The notes beneath the pieces were generated by a model. That model worked only from the letters and a program-made list of their open reading frames with translations, was not told where the DNA came from and did no database searches. Source: an uncultured Kordiimonas sp. (GTDB taxonomy: Bacteria; Pseudomonadota; Alphaproteobacteria; Sphingomonadales; Kordiimonadaceae). From it: a stretch of 64,000 nt of DNA. Of this stretch, positions 56,551 to 64,000 are shown one piece after another. The position numbers and the translations under genes are program-made. Numbering within the stretch: position 1 is the stretch's first letter; each line of letters opens with the position of its first letter. The stretch covers positions 124,001 to 188,000 of the forward strand of contig CANLMI010000004.1 in the NCBI GenBank assembly GCA_947492375.1, in the 5' to 3' direction.

Positions 56551-57737
56551 TGATTTGTCCCTGCCGCGTTGGATTGGCTGGTTGATATCCGCAGGAGGAT
56601 AGCATCAAGTGCTTCCACCACACTAACATGTTGCTGTGCATTGGTTATCCAGATAGAAGCAGCATTTTTTTCTTGTGTATCTATGGTATTTAATAAGGAA
56701 ACTGCCCCTTTAATATCGTGCGCGATTAGGCGTTTTTCCGCATTATATAATAACCCTTCAATTCCTTGTGCTCCGGGGCCCCTTTTGCGAACAGTGAATA
56801 AACTCGCTAAAAATGATCCCTCGTTTTTTTCCTGAGCGTGGATAATGTTGCGGGCAGCTTCGTCAAAGGTGGTTAATAGTGTGTTGTAAGGTGTAATTAA
56901 GCCACTTGTTTGCTCGATTTTGCCAAGTTCACTACCAATAGCTTGTTGATCCAGAGCAGGGAGGTTTACAAGATCTATTCGCAGAGCATTGATATCATTT
57001 GCGAAAGAAAGGCCATTGATGGCTTTTTCTTTCATGCGTGTAATCAGCAATACCAAGCGGCCCTGAGGGGATGCCTCTATGGCATTTGATGCCATACTAT
57101 TCAAAGCGGCTTCCAGATTAGTTATTTTCTGTTTTACGGCGGTTGCTTCAGCGTTTGTAACGGCTATTGCACTTTCTAGTCGGGCGAGATCAGGATTGCT
57201 TTCAGCCTTGATGCTGGCAAGTCTGGTAAGGTCTTTGGATATTTCCTCAATATCCCGGCGGATCGTTTCCAACGCAGATGTATCAGATGAAAGTGGCCGC
57301 GCAATGTTTACATCGGACAAGGCGCTTAAATTGGTTTCAATATCGTTTTGTTTTGATATCAGATTTGCAATGATAGTTTCTTGTTGACCAGAAAATGCCT
57401 CAAGGCGTTCTGTATTTGTCATTAACTCTGATACGCGCGATTGTAGATCAGCTAATGCTGTGTCGTTAATAGTTGCGCTTGGCTCAGGTTTTTTGTCAAT
57501 TAAACCAAGAGTTCTTAGGCCTTCTTTAGCATACTCTGCCGAAAATAAACCGCCAATAAATGCCATTAGGATGCAAGCAATAATCCAGCCCCAGGGTTTT
57601 GGCTTTTGGGGTGAACTGGGCGTACTGGTCTCATTATGGGTGATAGTTTCCACAACCTCGACGTCAATAATATCGTCATTCTCGTCAGGCTTGTTTTCTT
57701 GTGATTCAGGCTCTTTGTTCGTTGTTTTATCTGTCAC
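56547..57737 (-). CDS. Mitofilin (Mic60-type) inner-membrane protein
   Basis: 396 residues. An acidic, Pro-rich cytoplasmic N-terminus, one membrane helix (PWGWIIACILMAFIGGLF), a long coiled coil (~residues 85-220) and a C-terminal mitofilin-like domain (NAEKRLIAHDIKGAVSLLNTIDTQEKNAASIWITNAQQHVSVVEALDAIL). Alphaproteobacterial Mic60 next to hem genes is the ancestor of the mitochondrial crista protein. It probably shapes membrane contacts. Start is GTG. It is in the hemC-hemD-mitofilin-hemY operon. Confidence 0.87.
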   Translation of the reverse strand: MTDKTTNKEPESQENKPDENDDIIDVEVVETITHNETSTPSSPQKPKPWGWIIACILMAFIGGLFSAEYAKEGLRTLGLIDKKPEPSATINDTALADLQSRVSELMTNTERLEAFSGQQETIIANLISKQNDIETNLSALSDVNIARPLSSDTSALETIRRDIEEISKDLTRLASIKAESNPDLARLESAIAVTNAEATAVKQKITNLEAALNSMASNAIEASPQGRLVLLITRMKEKAINGLSFANDINALRIDLVNLPALDQQAIGSELGKIEQTSGLITPYNTLLTTFDEAARNIIHAQEKNEGSFLASLFTVRKRGPGAQGIEGLLYNAEKRLIAHDIKGAVSLLNTIDTQEKNAASIWITNAQQHVSVVEALDAILLRISTSQSNAAGTNQ

Positions 57738-57741
57738 ATCA

Positions 57742-58443
57742 TCACCATTTTAGCGCGTCAAATAGGCTATTTTCATTTGGTTCTTTAGCTATTTTTTTGT
57801 TCAGCCATACCTCTTTGAGGTAGCTATCAATTCGATTTGACAAACTTATAGCAGTAATATGCTGCAAAGCATCAGTTTGTTGGTTTTTCCGCATTATGTC
57901 TTCGAAGATGGTAGCTCCTTGCGCAGAATAAAAGAGGGCAGCATCAATTTCTCTGCTTTTTATAGAAGTTGTAATATTTTCCTTAAAATTATCTATGGCA
58001 ACAGTTTTATAAACAGTTATTTTTTCAGCTATAATACCTGCCTTGTTTAACGCGGTGCTGATATCAAAGGCTATTTCTGTACCAGCAAGATGGCAGTAGC
58101 GGTTATTGGATGTCTGTTTATTATCTTGGTTTATAATAGTTTCTACCAAGCTTTCACCATTACCGTTGCTAGTCGTAATTTTTTGAAAGCCCAGTGCTCT
58201 TGCTTTTGAGGCTGTTTTCTCACCGACAGCAAAAATATGTTGGTTGTTATTTTTAATAGACCTTAAACCGTGTTCAACACCATTTTGACTTGTTACAATT
58301 AAGTTTGAAATATCTGGAGCAGTAAATGGAATGCTGATTGTTTTAAACACAGAACAATTAAGCGCTTTATAACCAAGATCAAATAGCCGAGCGATAGATT
58401 GCTCGGCGTTTTGTTCTGGTCGTGTTAACAGCACTGTTTTCAT
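57742..58443 (-). CDS. hemD: Uroporphyrinogen-III synthase
   Basis: 233 residues. It begins VLLTRPEQNAEQSIARLFDLGYKALNCSVF, and contains NLIVTSQNGVEH, FAVGEKTASKARALGF and AALFYSAQGATIFEDIM, the weakly conserved landmarks of HemD. It closes and inverts hydroxymethylbilane. It overlaps hemC by 4 bp. Confidence 0.9.
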   Translation of the reverse strand: MKTVLLTRPEQNAEQSIARLFDLGYKALNCSVFKTISIPFTAPDISNLIVTSQNGVEHGLRSIKNNNQHIFAVGEKTASKARALGFQKITTSNGNGESLVETIINQDNKQTSNNRYCHLAGTEIAFDISTALNKAGIIAEKITVYKTVAIDNFKENITTSIKSREIDAALFYSAQGATIFEDIMRKNQQTDALQHITAISLSNRIDSYLKEVWLNKKIAKEPNENSLFDALKW

Positions 58444-59402
58444 TCAAACTCCGCGGCAATCTGTTCCTTTAGAGTTTTGAAAAAATCTTCACCGGCACTT
58501 GCTCTAATTTTTTGCCCTAATTCTTCACCCAATGTTTCTGCGGCTTCTAATGTGGCGATCGTTTTATCTTTTGCTTCGTATACTTCTTGCCCGTTGAGGG
58601 ATAGTAAACAGGCATATAATTCAAGCTTGTCGCCGTCTAATCTGGCATAACCAGCAATTGGTGTACGGCATGACCCATCCAGTGTTTTTAGAAAAGACCT
58701 TTCTGCTGCCACTTCCATCGCTGTTTTCGTGCAGTGTAAAGGGGTAAGGCGGTCTCTTATAGACTGATCATTGTCGCGAATTTCAATTGTAACAGCCCCT
58801 TGTGCTGGCGCGGGTGGGAAAGTGTCTAATGGTAGATATTCTGTAACGGTTTCAGCCATCCCCAATCTGTTTAATCCTGCAACGGCAAGGAATGTTCCCT
58901 GAGCTTCACCAGCATTCAGCTTTTTCAATCTGGTTTGGACATTACCTCTGAATGTTACAACCTTTAAATCAGGGCGCATTTTTAACGCAAGCGCACGGCG
59001 GCGCAGTGAAGCGGTACCAAGTACGGCATTTTGCGGTAAACCATTCAGAGTTTCTGATTGAACACTGATAAATGCATCCCGAATATCTTCACGGGGTAAG
59101 AATGTTGATAAAACTAGCCCGGGGGGTAGGGTTGTTGGCATATCCTTGCTGGAATGGACGGCGCAATCAATATCGCCTTTAATTAGCGCCTCTTCAATTT
59201 CTTTTGTGAAAAGCCCTTTGCCACCTGCGGTCATGAGATGACGGTCGAGGATGCGATCACCAGAGGTTTTGATCACAATTATCTCGATATTATCATCACC
59301 CAAATCCTGATGTGATTTGAGAAGGCGTGCTTTGACATCATTGGCTTGTGCAAGTGCAAGTGGGCTGCCCCGTGTTCCAATTTTTATTTTTGTATTATTC
59401 AT
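58440..59402 (-). CDS. hemC: Hydroxymethylbilane synthase (porphobilinogen deaminase)
   Basis: 320 residues. IGTRGSPLALAQANDVKARL, KDMPTTLPPGL, GTASLRRRALAL and the cofactor-attachment Cys in LDGSCRTPIAGYA are all present. It condenses four porphobilinogens in haem synthesis. It is divergent from tsaD over 152 bp. Confidence 0.97.
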   Translation of the reverse strand: MNNTKIKIGTRGSPLALAQANDVKARLLKSHQDLGDDNIEIIVIKTSGDRILDRHLMTAGGKGLFTKEIEEALIKGDIDCAVHSSKDMPTTLPPGLVLSTFLPREDIRDAFISVQSETLNGLPQNAVLGTASLRRRALALKMRPDLKVVTFRGNVQTRLKKLNAGEAQGTFLAVAGLNRLGMAETVTEYLPLDTFPPAPAQGAVTIEIRDNDQSIRDRLTPLHCTKTAMEVAAERSFLKTLDGSCRTPIAGYARLDGDKLELYACLLSLNGQEVYEAKDKTIATLEAAETLGEELGQKIRASAGEDFFKTLKEQIAAEFE

Positions 59403-59554
59403 ATCTGCCCGAGTTATTTGAGTTTTCGTAGGTTTTGATTAAAACAACTACCAATAAATTCATGAGGACACTATATATATTTCATGTTTGCTAAAAGCTT
59501 GTTTATGCATATCACCTAACTTTTTTCAAATGCGATAAAAGCGACTTTACTCAT

Positions 59555-60670
59555 ATGAATGAAAATTCGAATAAAAACTACATTCGCACCCGCCGGGTTT
59601 TGGGAATTGAAACTAGTTGCGATGAGACTGCGGTAGCAATCGTTTCCTCTGACAAGGAGATTTTGGCGCACCGAATTCTTAGTCAGATTGATGACCATTC
59701 GGAGTATGGCGGTGTAGTACCTGAAATTGCAGCACGGCAACATATTCAACATCTCGATAAACTAATTTCAGGAGCATTAGATGATGCTCGCTTACTCGTG
59801 AATGACCTAGATGCGATCGCTGCGACTACAGGGCCGGGTTTAGTTGGTGGATTAATGGTTGGTGTAATGACTGCCAAGGCAATGGCGCTGGCGTCTGGTA
59901 AACCGTTTATAGCAGTGAATCACTTAGAAGGGCATGCCCTTACAGCACGGCTTGTAGAGGATATCGAGTTTCCTTATTTGCTACTTCTTGTATCAGGGGG
60001 GCATTGTCAGGTTCTAATGGTTAAAGGCATTGGAAAGTATGAACGCTTAGGCAGTACAATCGATGATGCAGCGGGAGAAGCTTTCGATAAAACGGCTAAA
60101 CTTCTGAATCTTGGATATCCCGGGGGCCCGGCTATCGAACAACTTGCTGAGGAAGGTGATGATACTCGCTTTAAATTACCGAAGCCCCTCATTAATAAAC
60201 CGGGCTGTGATTTTTCTTTTTCCGGGTTAAAAACTGCAGTGCGGCGTGCTGCGGAAGGTTGTGTTCGGGAAAAGGGGGCACTTAGTGCGCAGGATCAGGC
60301 TGATCTGAGCGCATCCTTTCAGAAAACGGTTGGTGATTGCCTGATTGCCCGGTTAAAGAATGCTATTACCATGTTTAAGGATCGTGTGCCAACAGGGTCA
60401 TACCCTTTTGTTGTTGCAGGTGGTGTAGCGGCAAATAAATATTTGCGCCAGCGTCTTGAGGAATTGGTTGAAAAAGAAGGCCTTACTTTCCACGCGGCAC
60501 CCCTTGAACTGTGTACAGACAATGGTGCGATGATTGCCTGGGCTGGAATGGAACGGTTTTTATTGGATGACCAAATCAATGATATTGATGTTTCGCCGCG
60601 ACCGCGGTGGCCATTGGATAATTCGGCTGTTCCCATGGGTGGAAGCGGCAAAAAAGGCGCGAAAGCGTAA
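59555..60670 (+). CDS. tsaD: tRNA N6-threonylcarbamoyladenosine transferase TsaD
   Basis: 371 residues. LGIETSCDETAVAIV, the metal site NHLEGHALTARL, LLLVSGGHCQVL and a C-terminal DNGAMIAWAG are diagnostic of the Kae1/YgjD family. It makes t6A37 on ANN-decoding tRNAs. Confidence 0.97.
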   Translation: MNENSNKNYIRTRRVLGIETSCDETAVAIVSSDKEILAHRILSQIDDHSEYGGVVPEIAARQHIQHLDKLISGALDDARLLVNDLDAIAATTGPGLVGGLMVGVMTAKAMALASGKPFIAVNHLEGHALTARLVEDIEFPYLLLLVSGGHCQVLMVKGIGKYERLGSTIDDAAGEAFDKTAKLLNLGYPGGPAIEQLAEEGDDTRFKLPKPLINKPGCDFSFSGLKTAVRRAAEGCVREKGALSAQDQADLSASFQKTVGDCLIARLKNAITMFKDRVPTGSYPFVVAGGVAANKYLRQRLEELVEKEGLTFHAAPLELCTDNGAMIAWAGMERFLLDDQINDIDVSPRPRWPLDNSAVPMGGSGKKGAKA

Positions 60671-60731
60671 ACAGTTTGTTTTCTGATGATATAAGCATAG
60701 GCTTAGAGTTGCAGGCAAAGAGGAGAGGTTG

Positions 60732-61715
60732 GTGAAACTTGGTGTTTTAGGTGCTGGGGCTTGGGGAACCGCTCTTGCGTGCGCGTCGGTTAGGGCTGGT
60801 GTGGAAACTATTTTATGGGCTCGTGAGAGCGAGGTAGTTGACACCATAAATAATGATAATGAAAACACGCTGTTTTTATCGGGGGTAAAGTTACCTGTAG
60901 GTATAACGGCAACTACGAATCTCGCAGACTTTAGCGATGCGGATATTATCTTGCTGGTAACACCTGCTCAGCATATGAGGGCAATGGTTGCGGCATTGAA
61001 ACAATATATTTCAAGCACTGCGAAACTTGTTATTTGTTCAAAAGGGATAGAAATTGCAACAGGCAAGCTATTAAGCCAGGTTTTGACAGAGGTTCTGCCT
61101 TCTAACCCTGTTGCTGTTTTATCCGGTCCAACGTTCGCAATTGAGGTGGCGCGCGGGCAACCATGCGCTTTAACATTAGCTTGTGAAAACGATAATATTG
61201 CCTCTGAAGTTGCTGCAATGATAGCAACTCCGATGTTTCGCCCGTATCAAAGCTCTGACATTGTTGGTGCTCAGATTGGTGGAGCGGTGAAGAATGTATT
61301 AGCTATTGCAACTGGTATTGTCTCAGGCCTGGAATTAGGGGAAAATGCGCGTGCGGCTGTAATTACACGCGGGTTGGCGGAAATGGCTCGTTTTGGTGAA
61401 GTTTTTGGATCTGACAGTGAAACAATGATGGGTTTGTCGGGGCTGGGTGATCTTATCTTGACATGTTCCAGTACGCAGTCACGAAATATGTCGCTCGGGA
61501 AGGCCATCGGAGAAGGTCAAAGCTTTACAGACATTATGAGAGATCGGCGATCGGTGGCCGAGGGTGCTCATACAGTGGAAATTGTGCATAAGATTGCTGA
61601 AGATAAGAATATTGATATGCCGATTACGGCTGCTGTATATAAAATTTTAAAAGAAGATATGGACGTGAATACTGTTATGAATGATCTGTTATCACGACCA
61701 ATTACACTTGAGTAG
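60732..61715 (+). CDS. gpsA: Glycerol-3-phosphate dehydrogenase [NAD(P)+]
   Basis: 327 residues. NAD-binding GVLGAGAWGTALACA, then SGPTFAIEVARGQPCALTLA and catalytic GGAVKNVLAIATGIVSGLELGENARAAVITRGLAEM are typical. It makes glycerol-3-phosphate for lipids. GTG 60732 is chosen since AGGAG lies six bases upstream. Confidence 0.97.
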   Translation: MKLGVLGAGAWGTALACASVRAGVETILWARESEVVDTINNDNENTLFLSGVKLPVGITATTNLADFSDADIILLVTPAQHMRAMVAALKQYISSTAKLVICSKGIEIATGKLLSQVLTEVLPSNPVAVLSGPTFAIEVARGQPCALTLACENDNIASEVAAMIATPMFRPYQSSDIVGAQIGGAVKNVLAIATGIVSGLELGENARAAVITRGLAEMARFGEVFGSDSETMMGLSGLGDLILTCSSTQSRNMSLGKAIGEGQSFTDIMRDRRSVAEGAHTVEIVHKIAEDKNIDMPITAAVYKILKEDMDVNTVMNDLLSRPITLE

Positions 61716-61730
61716 CAGAAGGGAAAACAC

Positions 61731-62027
61731 ATGCTCTTTATGGTTCTTTGTTATGATAAGCCAGATTCTGTTACCCTCAGAATGGAAACTCGGGCAGCCC
61801 ATTTATCTTATTTAAAGGATGCAGGCGAGCGCGTAAAGCTGGCGGGTCCACTGATGAGTTCAGGTGAAAAGCCTGAACCTATCGGAAGCCTAATATTAAT
61901 TGATGGCGCGAGTGAAATGGCTGTTAAACTTTTTGCTGAGAATGACCCTTATCATACTGCTGGTCTTTTTGCTGAAGTTGAAATCAGGGAATGGAAAGCG
62001 GGATTGGGGCACTGGATACCTGAATAG
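61731..62027 (+). CDS. YciI-family protein
   Basis: 98 residues with the YciI fold: MLFMVLCYDKPDSVTLRMETRAAHLSYL (His24), VKLAGPLMSSGEKPEPIGSLILIDG and a C-terminal EVEIREWKAGLG. The family may have hydrolase or lyase activity; role unknown. It lies between gpsA and the EVE gene, a common alphaproteobacterial order. Confidence 0.85.
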   Translation: MLFMVLCYDKPDSVTLRMETRAAHLSYLKDAGERVKLAGPLMSSGEKPEPIGSLILIDGASEMAVKLFAENDPYHTAGLFAEVEIREWKAGLGHWIPE

Positions 62028-62057
62028 AATAACAGGTAATGATGTGTGGAGCGAACA

Positions 62058-62465
62058 GTGGCATATTGGCTAGTAAAATCTGAACCTGGTGATTGGTCGT
62101 GGGATAACCAGCTTGCGGTAGAGTATGAGCCTTGGGATGGTGTTAGAAACTTTCAAGCTCAGAAAAATATGCGCGCAATGAAAAACGGCGATAAGGTGTT
62201 TTTCTATCATTCGGGTAAAGCAAAGGAAATCGTTGGTATATGTGAAGTGGTTCGTGAAGGGTATCCTGACCCAGATGATGAAACCAATAGATTTTGCTTG
62301 GTCGACCTGAAAGCTATTCAATCTGTGACACCTATTTCCCTAGCGTCTATTAAGTCTGAAGCACAGCTTCAGGATATTGCCTTAGTGCGTCAACCCAGAT
62401 TGTCGGTGATGCCAATTGATGAAGAAGCCTGGCACATAATTTTGAACATACAGCCCATTCAGTGA
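62058..62465 (+). CDS. EVE-domain protein
   Basis: 135 residues. MAYWLVKSEPGDWSWDNQ, then WDGVRNFQAQKNMRAMKNGDKVFFYHSG and IVGICEVVREGYPDPDD, are standard EVE domain blocks; EVE is a PUA-like fold that reads modified bases. GTG 62058 (GGAG six bases upstream) is preferred to GTG 62046. Stand-alone housekeeping version, no defence neighbours. Confidence 0.9.
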   Translation: MAYWLVKSEPGDWSWDNQLAVEYEPWDGVRNFQAQKNMRAMKNGDKVFFYHSGKAKEIVGICEVVREGYPDPDDETNRFCLVDLKAIQSVTPISLASIKSEAQLQDIALVRQPRLSVMPIDEEAWHIILNIQPIQ

Positions 62466-62469
62466 AATT

Positions 62470-62859
62470 ATGGCAGTATCACCTGACTTAATGTTCTTGA
62501 GTGATCATGTAGGCGGGCCGAAACCAGGCACTGTTTTGGCTTTGATTGATGATCTGCCGGATCATGGTGGTAAGTCATTGGATTTCAGGGTGGAAGAAGG
62601 CCATTTAGTCAGTATATTTATCCAGAAAAAGGGTGACTGTGTTCAGGTATATCACAATCGATGCCCTCATGCAGGAACACCGCTTAATTTATTCAATGAT
62701 AGATTTATGGACATAGAAAATGAAAGTTTGCTGTGCAGAACGCATGGAGCGAAGTTTGATTTTGAGACTGGTCAGTGTTTGTCTGGGCCATGCCGACAAG
62801 AGTTTTTGAGGAAAGTTGCCTTTGAGGTTGATGCAAGTGGGCGCATTTTAAGTAAATAG
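62470..62859 (+). CDS. Rieske-type [2Fe-2S] protein
   Basis: 129 residues. The ligand boxes are NRCPHAGTPL (C-x-H) and LLCRTHGAKFDFETGQCLSGPC (C-x2-H), with a spacer longer than usual. It resembles the small soluble Rieske domains of ferredoxin type. No oxygenase is adjacent. It starts only 4 bp after the EVE stop. Confidence 0.85.
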   Translation: MAVSPDLMFLSDHVGGPKPGTVLALIDDLPDHGGKSLDFRVEEGHLVSIFIQKKGDCVQVYHNRCPHAGTPLNLFNDRFMDIENESLLCRTHGAKFDFETGQCLSGPCRQEFLRKVAFEVDASGRILSK

Positions 62860-62865
62860 CCTTCT

Positions 62866-63549
62866 TTAGATCATCACTGTTCCTGATCGTCTTTGTTGCA
62901 AGCGCGATGGCCGAGCAGGGTTATCCCCGGGGAATTCTAATGATGTAATACGCCAGTATACTTCTTTTCCATTAGAGTAGGAAACGCGCTTTAATACCAT
63001 TGAAATTTCAGGGGAGTAATAGACAGTTTCTGTTCGGCTACGTACACCCTCTGAGGTTTCAAACTCTTCTAATACGTTGATCACGAACACATTATAGCTT
63101 CGGTCGTCAATATTTAATGTTTGCTCGCTGACAACTTGCGCATTGATCCACAGGTTGAAACTGGTATTGGCTTCCAAAACGCGGGCTCTACCACGGAAAG
63201 TCGTCTTTTTTCCCACATCTAAAGGAAATATTTTTTCCATTTCAGCTGTATCAATATCAACTTCATAATTGAAAACCTGCCCGCCGCGATCATATTCCTG
63301 ACCGCTCAGTCTGAACAGCCCTCTATAATCTGTCTGACTAGAGCGAATTTGGTTATTAGAATATAATTCTTTTGTGACAAGCGTTTCATTAACCTCAACG
63401 ATTTTCATGACAATTTCTTCATTGTCACGCTTGATTATTGCATGTGTACCGCTGAGTGCGTTTGCTGTTAAAGGGGCTTTTGGAGCAAAGTCGCATGCCG
63501 TAATTAGCAACATTATGCTAAAAATTATTAAATACTGCATCGATCGCAT
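62866..63549 (-). CDS. Lipoprotein of unknown function
   Basis: About 227 residues. MRSMQYLIIFSIMLLITAC is a lipoprotein signal with lipobox LITAC. The mature part is beta-rich (VNETLVTKELYSNN, FRLSGQEYDRGGQVFNYEVDIDT, ETVYYSPEISMVLKRVSYSNG). I do not recognise the family. ATG 63549 has GGAG upstream; ATG 63573 also has a ribosome site and cannot be excluded. Converges on the Rieske gene with 6 bp between stops. Confidence 0.65.
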   Translation of the reverse strand: MRSMQYLIIFSIMLLITACDFAPKAPLTANALSGTHAIIKRDNEEIVMKIVEVNETLVTKELYSNNQIRSSQTDYRGLFRLSGQEYDRGGQVFNYEVDIDTAEMEKIFPLDVGKKTTFRGRARVLEANTSFNLWINAQVVSEQTLNIDDRSYNVFVINVLEEFETSEGVRSRTETVYYSPEISMVLKRVSYSNGKEVYWRITSLEFPGDNPARPSRLQQRRSGTVMI

Positions 63550-63660
63550 GCAATGTGCTCCAGGGTGATTCATCTTATCCTTATCACCCTATAAGCGATT
63601 TAAAAAGAGTTGGTTGGCCGTAATCACCTTAACTTTAGTTCAGCTATAATGTGTAAGGTA

Positions 63661-64000
63661 TTAGATATTTGTTGTGCCTTTCTTCTTTCCAGCATTATTT
63701 TTTTCTGAATGACTGTTGAGGCGCGCCTGGGCCAAGCTGAGGTTGTTTTTGATAATATCAGATTTAGGTGAAAACTTTAGGCCCTTTTCATATTCAGAAA
63801 TTGCTTCTTTCAGCATGCCTGTCTCGAGGAAAATATTACCGCGATTGTTATAAAATCGCCAGTTCTGTGGGTAAATACGAATGGCTTTGTTGCAGTGGTT
63901 TAACGCTGTTTGCCAGATTTCTTCCATGATAAAGGCAACGCATAATCCATTATGGGCACGTGCTGTTTGCAGCCCGGTCAGGTCAGTTTTAAGGGCCCGT
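63661..64000 (-). CDS. Tetratricopeptide-repeat protein (partial)
   Basis: The frame is open to the window edge, so its 5' end is missing. The visible ~112 residues hold two TPR units: WQTALNHCNKAIRIYPQNWRFYNNRGNIFL and GMLKEAISEYEKGLKFSPKSDIIKNNLSLAQ. It ends in a basic tail (NNAGKKKGTTNI). Function unknown; an internal ATG at 63927 is not needed as a start. Confidence 0.75.
   Translation of the reverse strand, partial: RALKTDLTGLQTARAHNGLCVAFIMEEIWQTALNHCNKAIRIYPQNWRFYNNRGNIFLETGMLKEAISEYEKGLKFSPKSDIIKNNLSLAQARLNSHSEKNNAGKKKGTTNI

Overview
The window is a 64 kb piece of a fairly AT-rich, free-living, aerobic alphaproteobacterial chromosome. Markers for that placement are GcrA, a TIGR02300/FYDLN-acid protein, a mitofilin (Mic60-type) gene inside a hemC-hemD-hemY cluster, a membrane-anchored cytochrome c552 divergent from prephenate dehydratase, an iscR-like sufBCDS-sufT-sufA operon, and the order ech-rpsT-dnaA with dnaN-recF-gyrB behind it. 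I cannot name the genus from sequence alone. Secreted acylase and M16 peptidase genes with low GC would fit a marine Kordiimonadales/Emcibacterales-like lineage, but that is a guess.

Layout. 1-5.6 kb: the end of a SulP-type anion transporter (STAS domain), then on the minus strand a two-gene unit of a penicillin-acylase-family lipoprotein and a secreted M16 metallopeptidase, preceded by a perfect 19-bp Fur-like palindrome. 5.6-10.5 kb: pstS-pstC-pstA-pstB-phoU behind a clear Pho box. 10.6-14.1 kb: a BaiN/HI0933-type flavoprotein, an ammonium transporter without glnK, and a short IMPACT-family protein. 14.1-19.7 kb: tRNA-Ala(GGC), a FYDLN-acid protein, aroA, a VOC protein, cmk, rpsA, and a [2Fe-2S] ferredoxin with three extra cysteines. 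19.8-24.8 kb: M17 aminopeptidase, MarR and NlpC/P60 proteins, cytochrome c552, pheA, and a DsrE-moeB pair. 24.8-30.6 kb: dut-coaBC-ubiB-ubiE with mutM divergent. 30.6-38.7 kb: an E1 alpha/beta pair, cytochrome b561, cytochrome c', gcrA, an orphan ABC-2 permease, and argD-argF-hslO. 39-47.4 kb: gyrB-recF-dnaN-dnaA, a 516-bp non-coding stretch, rpsT, and enoyl-CoA hydratase. 48-54.4 kb: the SUF iron-sulfur operon. 54.4-64 kb: a PAS protein, hemY, mitofilin, hemD, hemC, then divergently tsaD-gpsA-YciI-EVE-Rieske, a lipoprotein, and a truncated TPR gene at the edge.

The region is mostly housekeeping. It covers DNA replication initiation, phosphate and ammonium uptake, arginine, aromatic, ubiquinone, CoA and haem synthesis, Fe-S assembly and small c/b-type cytochromes. 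I see no prophage, transposase, CRISPR array, toxin-antitoxin pair or defence island, and nothing I would call a new multi-gene system. The best leads are regulatory or single-gene. They are the palindromes ahead of the acylase and suf operons, the hairpins and repeated heptamers in the dnaA-rpsT gap, the cysteine-rich ferredoxin, and the possible cytosolic murein-peptide recycling cluster. All calls rest on reading motifs, gene order and start-site context; no database search or computation was run.
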